64,000 nt of DNA from NCBI RefSeq assembly GCF_011308835.1, contig NZ_JAAOHY010000002.1, forward strand, positions 186,001 to 250,000, read 5' to 3'. Shown here in pieces: positions 43,015 through 52,338 of this stretch. A program made the position numbers and the translations under genes. Under the pieces are notes generated by a model, which was not told the origin of the DNA, ran no database searches, and was given only the letters and a program-made list of their open reading frames with translations. The first letter of the stretch is position 1. The number at the start of each line of letters is the position of its first letter. Source of the stretch: Paracoccus xiamenensis. Its GTDB lineage: Bacteria; Pseudomonadota; Alphaproteobacteria; Rhodobacterales; Rhodobacteraceae.

Positions 43015-45170
43015 CCTCCGGTTGAAATCCCGGCTGCATTCGCCGCCGGTCGCGGGGTCGGCCGCTGGGCCGGGACGGTGGCTGCCGGGGCGGGCGCGGC
43101 TTCGGTTTCGGCGAAGGCGGCGGCTTTGGGTGACAGCGGATCGCCTTCCTGTGGCGGGCGGCCGGATCGGGTCAGGACCTCGGCCAATGTCTGGCGCGGC
43201 TTGGGCGGCGGTGGCACGAAACCGTCGCCGGTCAGATCTTTCGAGGGCGTGGCCGCGACCGGCATCCCGGCGATGCGCGCGCGATAGACGGGCAGCGCCT
43301 CGGTTACGCGCATGACATAGTTGCGGGTTTCGTCGAAGGGGATCATCTCGACCCAGTCCACGGGATCGGTTTCGGTGCGGATGTCGCCGAAAGCCTCGGT
43401 CCATTGGCGGGACCGTCCGGGGCCTGCGTTATACCCGGCCGCCACCAGCGCCGAGGAAGGCCCGAAGCGGTCGCGCAGCGTCTGCAGATAGGCCGTTCCA
43501 AGCCTCGCGTTATAGGTCGGGTCCTCGGTCAGCCGCGACCGCACGTAATCGACACCGGTCTTCTTCGCCATCTCTTGCGCGGTGCCGGGCATCAGCTGCA
43601 TCAGGCCAAGCGCGCCGACATGGGAAGAGACGGTATGGTTGAATTCCGATTCCTGGCGCGAGATCGACATGACCAGCTCGGCCGGCAGATCCAGCTTTTC
43701 ATGTTCCAGCCCGGTCAGCGGGAAATAGGCCGCCGGATAGACCGCGCCCTGCGCTGCCGCCCGCTTGGCCAGCCGCAGCGCATGCCAGGGATAGCGCATT
43801 TCCAGCGTCAGCCGCGCCATCCGGGCGATGTCGTCGGGCGTGGCGGTTTCCGACAGATGCAGGAAAAAGCGCTGCCCCAGATCGGGCTGACCGGCGGCAA
43901 AGGCGAAAACGCCAGCCTGAAAGACCTCGTTTTCGCGCAGATCGTCGCGGCGCCATTGGGGCAGGGCGGCTTCGGCCCGGCCGGGGATGGACAGCGCCGG
44001 GTCGGGGGCGGCGCCGATGCGTTCGGCGGCAAGCTGGCCGTAATAGGTCGATTGCAGCTTTGCCCCGGCGGCGAAGGCCGCCTTTGCGGCATCGGCATTG
44101 CCCGCGGCTTCCTGCGCACGGCCGCGCCAGTAATGCGCGCGGGCCTGACTGACCACGCCGGCGGTGCCGTCGGTCAGGTGCTGGAAATGGGTCAGGGCGC
44201 GGTCGGGCGCACCGCCACGCAGGGCGGCATAGCCGGCGAGGAATTCAAGATCGGCATAAGCCTCGGATCCCGGTTCCAGATGGTGGGGCGTGGCGAGGTC
44301 CTCGGCGGCTTTCCAGTCGCCGCCGCGCAGGGCGGCGCGGGCGTAATCGGCGCGCGTCTCGGCCCAGATATCGGGACGGCGCAGCGCCTCGGCCGAGGTT
44401 GACCGTTCCAGCATCAACTCGCGGGCGAGATCGGGCATTTTGGCCTGCACCCGCCAGCGAAAGCGGTCCATGGCAAGGCCGGCGTCGTCGCGCTGCGCCT
44501 CGGGTAGGGCGAGGATCAGCGCGTCGGCCCCGCTGCGGCGGGACTGGGTGGCGATCCGGGCTTCGGCCAGCGGGCGGGCGGTCGCGCTCATCCGGGTCAG
44601 GCCTTGCTGGGCCGCCTGCCATTCGGACTGATCCAGCAGCGCGAAGACCCGATCATCGGCCAGATCGCCGACCAGATCGCCATGGGCGGCCAGAAAGGTG
44701 GTCTCCTCGGTGGCGGTCATCGGCAGGCTGGTCCAGATCGCCCGCGCCTTCGCCTTGGCGGCCTCGGCATCGGTGGCTTTCAGCGCCGTGATCAGCGCCG
44801 CAGCGCCTGCGCCGGTTTGCGGATCGTGGCGGGAGAACCACTCGATAACATCTGCCGCCGGGGTCGTCGCGCTCAGCACGGACTCGCCGCGTTTGTACAG
44901 CAGTTCCATTCCCGGCCAGTCGGGATGCGCGCGCGCAAAGGTCAGATAGGCGGCGAAATCGCCCCGGCCCGCCCGCAGCGCCTGCCAGTCGACAAGCGCC
45001 TGCGCCAAAGGCCCGGATTTTGCCGCCGCTTCCTCGGCCACGGGCCAGTTCTTCGACCCGGCTGCCGTCAGCGCCGTCGCCATATCAGGCAGCGATTCCG
45101 CCCGCAGGGGCCACGCCGCGACCGAGGCCAGAAGCCCGGCCAGAAGGATTTCACGCAAAGAATACATCAT
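43011..45170 (-). CDS. slt: Soluble lytic murein transglycosylase
   Basis: The 719-aa periplasmic enzyme has a signal peptide (EILLAGLLASVAAWPLRA), a long alpha-helical superhelix rich in Ala repeats (to about residue 480), and a C-terminal SLT domain. The catalytic Glu is in SISRQESEFNHTVSSHVGAL, with GLMQLMPGTAQEMA and AAGYNAGPGRSRQW. It cleaves glycan strands to 1,6-anhydromuramyl products. A Pro/Ala-rich tail of about 70 residues extends beyond the domain. The start is the first of two adjacent ATG codons. Divergent from dapA. Confidence 0.93.
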   Translation of the reverse strand: MMYSLREILLAGLLASVAAWPLRAESLPDMATALTAAGSKNWPVAEEAAAKSGPLAQALVDWQALRAGRGDFAAYLTFARAHPDWPGMELLYKRGESVLSATTPAADVIEWFSRHDPQTGAGAAALITALKATDAEAAKAKARAIWTSLPMTATEETTFLAAHGDLVGDLADDRVFALLDQSEWQAAQQGLTRMSATARPLAEARIATQSRRSGADALILALPEAQRDDAGLAMDRFRWRVQAKMPDLARELMLERSTSAEALRRPDIWAETRADYARAALRGGDWKAAEDLATPHHLEPGSEAYADLEFLAGYAALRGGAPDRALTHFQHLTDGTAGVVSQARAHYWRGRAQEAAGNADAAKAAFAAGAKLQSTYYGQLAAERIGAAPDPALSIPGRAEAALPQWRRDDLRENEVFQAGVFAFAAGQPDLGQRFFLHLSETATPDDIARMARLTLEMRYPWHALRLAKRAAAQGAVYPAAYFPLTGLEHEKLDLPAELVMSISRQESEFNHTVSSHVGALGLMQLMPGTAQEMAKKTGVDYVRSRLTEDPTYNARLGTAYLQTLRDRFGPSSALVAAGYNAGPGRSRQWTEAFGDIRTETDPVDWVEMIPFDETRNYVMRVTEALPVYRARIAGMPVAATPSKDLTGDGFVPPPPKPRQTLAEVLTRSGRPPQEGDPLSPKAAAFAETEAAPAPAATVPAQRPTPRPAANAAGISTGG

Positions 45171-45214
45171 TCGCCCAATTTGCGGCGACGCCCCGCCACC
45201 TGCAATTCACATCC

Positions 45215-45243
45215 TTGGCAAATCCACCGCCCGCGTCTAGTGT
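45215..45243 (+). promoter_or_regulatory. Promoter of dapA
   Basis: TTGGCA (45215-45220) and TAGTGT (45238-45243) are spaced by 17 bases, 39 bases before the dapA start, in the 112-bp gap with divergent slt. Confidence 0.5.
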
Positions 45244-45282
45244 CCGCCGAGTTTCACAACCCCATCACGACAGGAGCGTGTC

Positions 45283-46158
45283 ATGTTCAAAGGGTCGATG
45301 CCCGCACTGATCACGCCGTTCACACCGGACGGCGAACTGGATCTGGACACGCTGAAGAAGTTTGTCGAATGGCAGATCGACCAGGGCAGCCACGGGCTGG
45401 TTCCCTGCGGCACCACCGGCGAATCCCCGACGCTGAGCCATGAAGAAGACCGCACCGTCGTGCGCGAGGTCGTGCGCATTGCCGACGGTCGCGTGCCGGT
45501 GATCGCGGGGGCGGGGTCGAACTCCACCCGCGAGGCGATCGGGCTGGCACAGCATGCCGAAGGCGCGGGCGCGAACGGGCTGCTGATCGTGACGCCTTAC
45601 TACAACAAGCCCACGCAGGCGGGCATGATCGCGCATTTCACCGCGATCCATGATGCCACCAATGTGCCGATCGTGATCTATAACATCCCCGGCCGCTCGG
45701 TCGTGGACATGATGCCCGACACCATGGGCGAACTGGCAAAGCTGCCGCGCATCGTCGGCGTCAAGGACGCCACCGGCAAGATCGAACGCGTCAGCCAGCA
45801 GCGCCTGACCTGCGGGCCGGATTTCGTCCAGCTTTCGGGCGAGGACGCGACCGCGCTTGGTTTCAACGCTCATGGCGGCATCGGCTGCATCAGCGTGACC
45901 GCCAATGTGGCCCCGAAGCTGTGCGCCGAGTTCCAGAACGCGACCCTTGCCGGGGAATGGGGCAAGGCGCTGGAGATTCAGGACAAGCTGATGCCCTTGC
46001 ACATCGCCTTGTTCATCGAGCCGGGTCTGGTTGCGGCGAAATACGCGCTGTCGAAGCTGGGCATGGTCAACGAACGCGTCCGCCTGCCTCTGGTTGGGCT
46101 GACCCAATCGGCGCGCAATGCTGTTGATGATGCGATGCGCCATGCCGGCCTGATCTGA
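45283..46158 (+). CDS. dapA: 4-Hydroxy-tetrahydrodipicolinate synthase
   Basis: The 291-aa aldolase condenses pyruvate with aspartate semialdehyde in the lysine/diaminopimelate pathway. [13 protein letters not shown] is the hallmark turn, YYNKPTQAG holds the catalytic Tyr and [14 protein letters not shown] the Schiff-base Lys. AGGAG precedes the ATG. It is monocistronic with a classical terminator. asd, the preceding enzyme of the pathway, is at 58799-59947. Confidence 0.96.
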   Translation: MFKGSMPALITPFTPDGELDLDTLKKFVEWQIDQGSHGLVPCGTTGESPTLSHEEDRTVVREVVRIADGRVPVIAGAGSNSTREAIGLAQHAEGAGANGLLIVTPYYNKPTQAGMIAHFTAIHDATNVPIVIYNIPGRSVVDMMPDTMGELAKLPRIVGVKDATGKIERVSQQRLTCGPDFVQLSGEDATALGFNAHGGIGCISVTANVAPKLCAEFQNATLAGEWGKALEIQDKLMPLHIALFIEPGLVAAKYALSKLGMVNERVRLPLVGLTQSARNAVDDAMRHAGLI

Positions 46159-46175
46159 CGGCCTCGGCAATGACG

Positions 46176-46204
46176 AAAAGGGCGCCTCGCAGGGCGCCCT
46201 TTTT
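46176..46204. terminator. Bidirectional terminator between dapA and mrpG
   Basis: GGGCGCC (46180-46186) and GGCGCCC (46193-46199) form a 7-bp stem with a 6-nt loop, flanked by AAAA and TTTTT so that it works in both directions. It has the same stem as the terminator at 135-163. Confidence 0.88.
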
Positions 46205-46226
46205 CGTTTCACCACTGCAGGCGGGT

Positions 46227-46631
46227 TCAGTCGCCGTCGTTGATCAGCCGGGAATCGGCGCCGTCGTCCATCAGGCTCGGCCGGTCCGACTGGGTGGACC
46301 AGTTGGTGCCAGCGCCGGTCGGCGGCAGTTCTTCCTTGGTCCATTGCAGATGGATGTTGGCCTTGGCGATCATCAGCCCGGTGACCGGTGCGGTCAGGAA
46401 GATGAACATGGTGATCATCAGCTCATGAAAGCTGACGTGTTCCCCGAACCAACCAAAATAGATCATCGAGGCCAGCAGCACCCCGCCAACCCCCAGCGTC
46501 GCGGCCTTGGTGGGGGCGTGCAGCCGGGTCATCGGCTCGGGCAGCTTGACCAGCCCGTAGGATCCGACAAAGCCGAAGAATCCGCCGATCACCAGCAGGG
46601 CGGAAACCAGAATTTCAATGAACAGATCCAT
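46227..46631 (-). CDS. mrpG: Mrp/Pha antiporter subunit G
   Basis: The 134-aa membrane protein has three hydrophobic segments (ILVSALLVIGGFFGFVGSYG, KAATLGVGGVLLASMIYFGW, LMITMFIFLTAPVTGLMIA) and the family PEPMTRLHAPTKA loop. It has a hydrophilic C-terminal tail of about 40 residues. It is the last gene of the antiporter operon, 8 bases after mrpF. Confidence 0.9.
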   Translation of the reverse strand: MDLFIEILVSALLVIGGFFGFVGSYGLVKLPEPMTRLHAPTKAATLGVGGVLLASMIYFGWFGEHVSFHELMITMFIFLTAPVTGLMIAKANIHLQWTKEELPPTGAGTNWSTQSDRPSLMDDGADSRLINDGD

Positions 46632-46639
46632 GGTGCCCC

Positions 46640-46909
46640 CTATTCGATGATGTCGCCGCGCAGGATGAATTTTGCGTAAGCCACGGTAGAGACAAAGCCG
46701 ACCATGGCAAACAGCAGCGAGGCTTCGAAATACATCTCGGTGCCCTCGCGAAATCCGAACAGTGTCAGCAGGGCGATCATGTTGATGGTCATGGTATCCA
46801 GCGCCAGAATCCGGTCGGGCACGCCCGGCGCGATCACCACCCGGTACAGGCTGAACAGCAGGGCGATGCCAAAGCAGGCAAATGCGAAGGTCAGGGCATA
46901 GGCGATCAT
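46640..46909 (-). CDS. mrpF: Mrp/Pha antiporter subunit F
   Basis: The 89-aa protein has three transmembrane segments and the MrpF signature RVVIAPGVPDRILALDTMTIN. It is required with the other subunits for cation/proton exchange. Its start overlaps the mrpE stop (ATGA). Confidence 0.9.
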   Translation of the reverse strand: MIAYALTFAFACFGIALLFSLYRVVIAPGVPDRILALDTMTINMIALLTLFGFREGTEMYFEASLLFAMVGFVSTVAYAKFILRGDIIE

Positions 46910-47394
46910 GCGAAGATCTCCTTCAGGCGCGATTCATAGCGCGTCTTGATGTCAACCACGACGGACTGAGGATCGGGCGCGTGCAGGCAGTGGACCAGCA
47001 GCGCATGGCCACATTCCGACAGGTCGCAGCTGACCGTACCCGGCGTAAGCGTGATGGTGCCGGCCAGCACGGTGATGGCCTCGGGGGTGCGGATTTCCAG
47101 CGGGATGACGATCCAGGCGGGTTGCAGCTGTGAATTCGGCTTGAACAGCACGATCTTGGCGACCTGCACGTTGGCGACGATGATGTCCCACACCACAAGG
47201 GCAAGGTAGCTGCCATATTTCGGCAGCGATTTCAGGCTGGATCGCTGCCGCCAGTAGGGCCGGATCAACAGGGGGATCACCAGCCCGATGATCATCCCGA
47301 AGACCAGCGAGCCCCAGCGGAAATCATTGACCAGCAGCAGCCAGGTCACCACCAGCAGCACGGACAGGATCGGATGGGGGAAAAGCCGGGTCAT
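46906..47394 (-). CDS. mrpE: Mrp/Pha antiporter subunit E
   Basis: The 162-aa protein has two N-terminal membrane helices (ILSVLLVVTWLLLVNDFRWG, LVFGMIIGLVIPLLI) and a cytoplasmic domain with ITLTPGTVSCDLSECGHALL, typical of MrpE. It links to mrpD and mrpF by ATGA overlaps. Confidence 0.9.
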   Translation of the reverse strand: MTRLFPHPILSVLLVVTWLLLVNDFRWGSLVFGMIIGLVIPLLIRPYWRQRSSLKSLPKYGSYLALVVWDIIVANVQVAKIVLFKPNSQLQPAWIVIPLEIRTPEAITVLAGTITLTPGTVSCDLSECGHALLVHCLHAPDPQSVVVDIKTRYESRLKEIFA

Positions 47395-48992
47395 GGCCGC
47401 GCACCTTCCTGGTTGGTCAGTACCGATTCGACATAGGGATGCGGACTGAAAAGCTGCTCGGCGATGGTGTCGGTCATCCGCAGCGCAGGCCCCGCGAAGA
47501 CGGTCAGCAGGACCAGACCCGCCAGCAGCGCGCCGGTGGCGGCGAAGGCCAATGCGGGCGAAACGGCGTCGCCGATGTCCTGAATATGTTCATCGGGTTC
47601 CAGCTTGGGCGGGATCGGGGCCCTCGGTGCAGGCTTGCCCTCGGCCTCGGCCTGCTGTTCGATCCGTTGCAGCTGGAAGGGCAGCCAGAACAGGGTGGAA
47701 CCCGCCCGGCCAAAGCCCACGATGGCGAAAAGCGAGGTGATGAGGATCGTGGCCCAGATGCCGATCCACCACGGGTCCAGACGGGTCGCATCCAGCACCA
47801 GCAGCTTGCCGATAAAGCCCGACATCGGCGGCAGGCCCGCCGCGGCGATGGCGGCGGCAAAGAACAGTGCCGCGATCAGCCCGCTGTTCTGGATCTTCGG
47901 GCGCAGCGTCAGCCACAGATCGCCGCCGCGACGTGCCGCGATCATGTCGGCGATCAGGAACAGCGCCGCCCCGGTCAGGGTCGAGTGGATGGTGTAATAC
48001 AGCGCCGCCGAGATGGACGCCGGCGTGAACATCGACACCGCGATGACCAGCGTCCCGATCGAGGCGATGGCCGACATCGCCGCCACCCGGCCCATATGAC
48101 GCCCGCCCAGCACGCCCACTTGACCGACGACCAGCGTGATCAGCGCGGCCGGCAGCAGCATGTCGGAAATCAGGCTCTCGACCGCGCCGTCGCCCGGGAA
48201 GACCAGCGTATAGAAGCGGATGATCGCGTAGACCCCGACTTTCGACATGATCGCGAACAGCGCCGCGACCGGGCCCGGCGCGTTGGCATAGGTCGAGGGC
48301 AGCCAGAAATGCAGCGGAACCAGCGCCGCCTTGATGGCGAAGACCAGCATCAGCAGCACAGCGCCCGCGCGCAAGATCGCCGTGTCGCTGGCCGGCATCT
48401 GCGCCACCTTGACCGCCATATCGGCCATGTTCAGCGTACCGGTGACGGCGTAAAGCGTACCAAGCGCGGCCAGAAACAGGGTCGAGCCGATCAGGTTGAT
48501 GACCACATATTGCACGCCCGCGCGCAGCCGCAGCGCGCCGCCGCCATGAATCATCAGCCCGTAGGACGCGATCAGCAGCACCTCGAAGAAGACGAACAGG
48601 TTGAAGGCGTCGCCGGTCAGGAAGGCACCCATGACGCCCATCATCTGGAACTGCCACAGCGCATGGAAATGCCAGCCCTTGCGATCCCAGCCCGAGCCGA
48701 TGCCGTAAAGCTGGACGACCAGCCCCAGAAACGCCGTCAGCACCAGCATCAGCCCGGCCAGCCGGTCCAGCATCAGCACGATGCCGAAGGGCGCAGGCCA
48801 GTTGCCCAGCCGATAGACGAAGACCTCGCCGGTATTGGCATGAAACGCCAGATACAGTGCCACGCCCAGCAGCAGGGCCGAGCCGACGGTCGAGAAGACA
48901 CGTTGCAACAGCAGGTCGTGGCGCATCCACAGGATGATGAGACCGCCGATGATCGCGGGCAGGACGACAGGGGCAATGATAAAGTGGTTCAT
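47391..48992 (-). CDS. mrpD: Mrp/Pha antiporter subunit D
   Basis: The 533-aa protein has about 14 hydrophobic segments and belongs to the proton-translocating NuoL/M/N family. MGAFLTGDAFNLFVFFEVLLI carries a conserved membrane Glu, and IKAALVPLHFWLPSTYANAP a conserved Lys and His loop. A hydrophilic insert of about 50 residues (EQQAEAEGKPAPRAPIPPK) precedes the last helix. It is coupled to mrpC and mrpE by ATGA. Confidence 0.93.
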   Translation of the reverse strand: MNHFIIAPVVLPAIIGGLIILWMRHDLLLQRVFSTVGSALLLGVALYLAFHANTGEVFVYRLGNWPAPFGIVLMLDRLAGLMLVLTAFLGLVVQLYGIGSGWDRKGWHFHALWQFQMMGVMGAFLTGDAFNLFVFFEVLLIASYGLMIHGGGALRLRAGVQYVVINLIGSTLFLAALGTLYAVTGTLNMADMAVKVAQMPASDTAILRAGAVLLMLVFAIKAALVPLHFWLPSTYANAPGPVAALFAIMSKVGVYAIIRFYTLVFPGDGAVESLISDMLLPAALITLVVGQVGVLGGRHMGRVAAMSAIASIGTLVIAVSMFTPASISAALYYTIHSTLTGAALFLIADMIAARRGGDLWLTLRPKIQNSGLIAALFFAAAIAAAGLPPMSGFIGKLLVLDATRLDPWWIGIWATILITSLFAIVGFGRAGSTLFWLPFQLQRIEQQAEAEGKPAPRAPIPPKLEPDEHIQDIGDAVSPALAFAATGALLAGLVLLTVFAGPALRMTDTIAEQLFSPHPYVESVLTNQEGARP

Positions 48993-49354
48993 TCGGTATC
49001 CCCGCCCTCGCGTCGGTCGGATTCGGGCATGTCGATATAGTCGTCGCCGCCCTCGATGAAGGCGCCCAGCGACAGCAGCACCACCACCGCCGTCATCCCG
49101 AACGAGATGACGATTGCGGTCAGCGTCAGCGCCTGCGGCAGCGGGTCGGTATAGGCCGAGAAATCGGCCGGCCCGTGGCCTTGCAGGATCGGCGGTTTGT
49201 TGACTGCCAGCCGGCCGGTGGTGACCAGGAACAGGTTGATCGCATAGGACATCATGGTCATGCCGATCACGACCGGGAAGGTCCGCAGGCGCAGCACCAG
49301 ATAGATCCCCGAGGCGCTCATGGCGCCGATGGCGATTGCAACAAGCGCTTCCAT
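48989..49354 (-). CDS. mrpC: Mrp/Pha antiporter subunit C
   Basis: The 121-aa NuoK-like protein has three transmembrane helices (EALVAIAIGAMSASGIYLVL, VVIGMTMMSYAINLFLV, ALTLTAIVISFGMTAVVVLL). ATG at 49354 overlaps the mrpAB stop (ATGA), with GGAGG seven bases upstream; a TTG one codon before is in frame. Confidence 0.92.
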   Translation of the reverse strand: MEALVAIAIGAMSASGIYLVLRLRTFPVVIGMTMMSYAINLFLVTTGRLAVNKPPILQGHGPADFSAYTDPLPQALTLTAIVISFGMTAVVVLLSLGAFIEGGDDYIDMPESDRREGGDTE

Positions 49355-52200
49355 CAATGCGCCTCCTTCGGGTCAGCGGTTGGTGCTTCTGCGGTGGCCG
49401 GACGGGTCGACGCCTCGCCCGTGCGCCGGGCGATCCGCGACAGCGAATTCAGCGCCAGCATCACGGCGCCGACAACGCACAGGAAGACGCCAAGGTCAAA
49501 GGCCATGGCGGTGGCCAGCTCGAACTCTTCCAGGAAGGGCAGTTTGAAATAGCCGTAGGCCGAGGTCAGGAAGGGCAGGCCGAAGAACCAGGCGCCGATC
49601 CCGGTGGCGGCGGCGACGACGACGCCCGTGCCGATCATGGCGTGGAACGGCACGCGCTGGCGTTCCTGCGCCCAGGCAAAGCCCGAGGCCATGTATTGCA
49701 TCAGCAACGAGATGGCGACGATCAGACCGGCGACAAAGCCGCCGCCCGGCTGGTTATGGCCACGCATGAAGATGAACAGCCCCACCGTCAACGAGATCGG
49801 CAGGATCAGCCGCGTCGCCACCACCAGCATCAGCGGGTGGCGGTCGCCTGCGCGGCGCTGATCGTGGCGCCAGTTGGTCAGCTTGCGGGCGGATTTGCCG
49901 ATCAGCAGCGTTTCCGTCATCGCATAGATCACCAGCGCCGCGATCCCCAGCACGGTGATTTCGCCGAAAGTATCATAGCCGCGGAAGTCGACCAGCGTGA
50001 CGTTGACGATATTGTCGCCTCCGCCCTGCTTGTAGCTGTTGGCGATATGGTATTGCGAGATCGTCTCAAACGCGAAGTCGCGGCGCATGATCGCATAGGC
50101 CAGACCGCCAAAAGCCAGCCCCACCACGGTGGCGATCAGCGCGTCGGCGCCGCGGCGCAGGCCTCCGGTTTCGACCCAGGTGCGTTTGGGCAGGAAGTTC
50201 AGCGCCAGCAGCATCAGCATGACGGTGACCACCTCGACCGAGATCTGCGTCAGCGCCAGATCCGGCGCGGACAGATAGACGAAGCCGCAGCTGACGATCA
50301 GCCCGACAATGCCGATCAGAACCAGCGCCAGCAGGCGATTGCGGTGGAAGGCGACCATGCAGCCCGTGGCCACGATCAGCAGCACGAAGCCTACGCCGGC
50401 GACGGGGGTGATGGGCAGCATCTCGCGGGTTTGGGGCCCGGTGCTGCCGGTGACCCAGGCGAATGTGCCCGCCAGAACGACGGTCCCGGACATCATGCCC
50501 GCGCCGCGCGCCAGCCGCCCGTCATGCAGCCCGTCATTGACTGCCTGCGCCCAGCGGACGGCGCGGCGGATGATCCTGTCGAAAATCACCTTTGCTTCGG
50601 GGCGCGGCATGGCGTCCCATATCGCTTGCAGCGGACGGTGGAAGGCAACCATCAGCGCACCGATCACCAGCGCGGCGCCCGAGATCATCAGCGGTATGTT
50701 CACCCCATGCCACAGCGCGAGATGAGGATGCGTTTCCATGCCCGTGACCGCATCGGCGGATGCCGTCACCAGCCAGCCGGCCATGGTCATCGGCATCAGC
50801 CCGATCAGGATGACCAGCACGACCAGCAGGCTCGGGCTGAATAGCAGGCCCATGCCGGGATCATGCGGGTGGTGGGGGTAGTCGTCACGCTCTGACCCCA
50901 AGAATGTGCCGGCGATGAAGCGCAGCGAATAGGCAACCGAGAATGTCGCTGCGATCGCTGCGACGATCCCGAACAGCTGGGCATAGCCTGCCCAGGTGGT
51001 ATGAATGGCTTCTTCCAGCATCATTTCCTTGGAAATGAAGCCGTTCAGCGGCAGCACTCCGGCCATGGACAGCGCGGCGATGGTGCCGATGGTGAAGGTG
51101 ACCGGCATCAGCTTGCGCAGGCCACCCAGCAGTTTCATCGAGCGGGTGCCGGCCTCGTGGTCGACGATGCCGGCGGTCATGAACAGCGCCGCCTTGAAGG
51201 TGGCGTGATTGATGATGTGGAAGACGGCAGCGATGGCGCCTGCCTCGGTCCCCAGACCCAGCAGCATGGTCACCATGCCCAGCTGGCTGACGGTCGAAAA
51301 GGCGAGGATCGCCTTCAGGTCATCCTTGAACAGCGCGATCACCGCGCCGATCAGCATGGTGAACAGGCCCGTGGTGGCGACGATATAGAACCACTCGGGC
51401 GTGCCGGCCAGCACCGGCCACAGCCGCGCCATCAGGAAAAGCCCCGCCTTCACCATGGTGGCGCTGTGCAGATAGGCCGAAACCGGCGTCGGCGCGGCCA
51501 TGGCGTGCGGCAGCCAGAAATGGAACGGGAACTGCGCCGATTTGGTAAAGGCGCCCAGCAGGATCAGCAGTAGGGCGGGCAGGTACAGGGGCGAGGCCTG
51601 AATGGCCTCCTTCGCTTCCAGAATGTCGCTGATGCGATAGCTGCCGGCGATATTGCCAAGCATCATCATCCCCGCGATCATCGCCAGCCCGCCCATGCCG
51701 GTAACTGTCAGCGCCATCCGCGCGCCCTGCCGCCCTTCCGGCAGGTGCTTCCAATAGCCGATCAGCAGGAAGGACGACAACGATGTGAGTTCCCAGAACA
51801 CCAGCAGGAACAGGATATTGTCCGAAAGCACGATGCCCACCATCGCGCCCTGAAACAGCATCAAATAGGTATAGAACTGCCCGACCGGATCCCCTTTGGA
51901 CAGGTAGTAACGGGCATAGAGGATAATCAGCAGCCCGATCCCCAGGATCAGGATGGCGAAAAGCAGGCTCAGCCCATCGATGCGAAAGCTGGCATCCAGT
52001 CCGATCCGGGGCAGCCAGGTGAAATGGCTGGTGATGACCTGCCCGTCCATGATGGCCGGGATGTGCAGGCAAAGCCCGATCAGGGCCAGCAATGTCATGG
52101 TTCCGCATGATATTGCCGCGACATTGCGCCCCGAGCGGATCAGAAGTCCGGGCAAAAGCGCGCCCAAAAAGGGCAGCGCAGCGATCAGGGCTGGCGACAT
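49354..52200 (-). CDS. mrpA: Fused Mrp/Pha antiporter subunit A-B
   Basis: The 948-aa protein has about 24 hydrophobic segments. The N-terminal part is NuoL-like: IVLSDNILFLLVFWELTSLSS with a conserved Glu, and KSAQFPFHFWLPHAMAAPTP. A MrpA-specific extension follows, then from about residue 787 a MrpB domain (FIFMRGHNQPGGGFVAGL). Fusion of A and B marks the group-2 (PhaAB) type. With C to G it forms a Na+ or K+/H+ antiporter for pH and salt tolerance. The start at 52200 has GGAGG upstream. Divergent from ruvC. Confidence 0.93.
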   Translation of the reverse strand: MSPALIAALPFLGALLPGLLIRSGRNVAAISCGTMTLLALIGLCLHIPAIMDGQVITSHFTWLPRIGLDASFRIDGLSLLFAILILGIGLLIILYARYYLSKGDPVGQFYTYLMLFQGAMVGIVLSDNILFLLVFWELTSLSSFLLIGYWKHLPEGRQGARMALTVTGMGGLAMIAGMMMLGNIAGSYRISDILEAKEAIQASPLYLPALLLILLGAFTKSAQFPFHFWLPHAMAAPTPVSAYLHSATMVKAGLFLMARLWPVLAGTPEWFYIVATTGLFTMLIGAVIALFKDDLKAILAFSTVSQLGMVTMLLGLGTEAGAIAAVFHIINHATFKAALFMTAGIVDHEAGTRSMKLLGGLRKLMPVTFTIGTIAALSMAGVLPLNGFISKEMMLEEAIHTTWAGYAQLFGIVAAIAATFSVAYSLRFIAGTFLGSERDDYPHHPHDPGMGLLFSPSLLVVLVILIGLMPMTMAGWLVTASADAVTGMETHPHLALWHGVNIPLMISGAALVIGALMVAFHRPLQAIWDAMPRPEAKVIFDRIIRRAVRWAQAVNDGLHDGRLARGAGMMSGTVVLAGTFAWVTGSTGPQTREMLPITPVAGVGFVLLIVATGCMVAFHRNRLLALVLIGIVGLIVSCGFVYLSAPDLALTQISVEVVTVMLMLLALNFLPKRTWVETGGLRRGADALIATVVGLAFGGLAYAIMRRDFAFETISQYHIANSYKQGGGDNIVNVTLVDFRGYDTFGEITVLGIAALVIYAMTETLLIGKSARKLTNWRHDQRRAGDRHPLMLVVATRLILPISLTVGLFIFMRGHNQPGGGFVAGLIVAISLLMQYMASGFAWAQERQRVPFHAMIGTGVVVAAATGIGAWFFGLPFLTSAYGYFKLPFLEEFELATAMAFDLGVFLCVVGAVMLALNSLSRIARRTGEASTRPATAEAPTADPKEAH

Positions 52201-52247
52201 CTGTCCTCCGACATGTTTAACGTTTGTCTCAAGGAACGGGGGGGCGG

Positions 52248-52315
52248 TGTCAAGCAAACCCGAGGCGTCAAAAGGACCTCTTTCCCGATGTTCGCGTTTC
52301 GTGCTAGCCTGTCAA
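52248..52315. promoter_or_regulatory. Divergent mrp/ruvC control region with a LexA-like half-site pair
   Basis: GTTC-N7-GTGC at 52290-52304 differs by one base from the alphaproteobacterial SOS box GTTC-N7-GTTC and lies 35 bases before ruvC. On the minus strand, TTGACA (52253-52248) with GAGACA (52230-52225) 17 bases away may drive the mrp operon. A second minus-strand TTGACA is at 52315-52310. Both readings are pattern matches only. Confidence 0.4.
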
Positions 52316-52338
52316 AAAAGAACGAATGAGGGCAGGGC

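Noticed and set aside
47439..49040. A 533-codon plus-strand open frame opposite mrpD
   Set aside because: Arg/Gln/His-rich shadow of the MrpD membrane helices.
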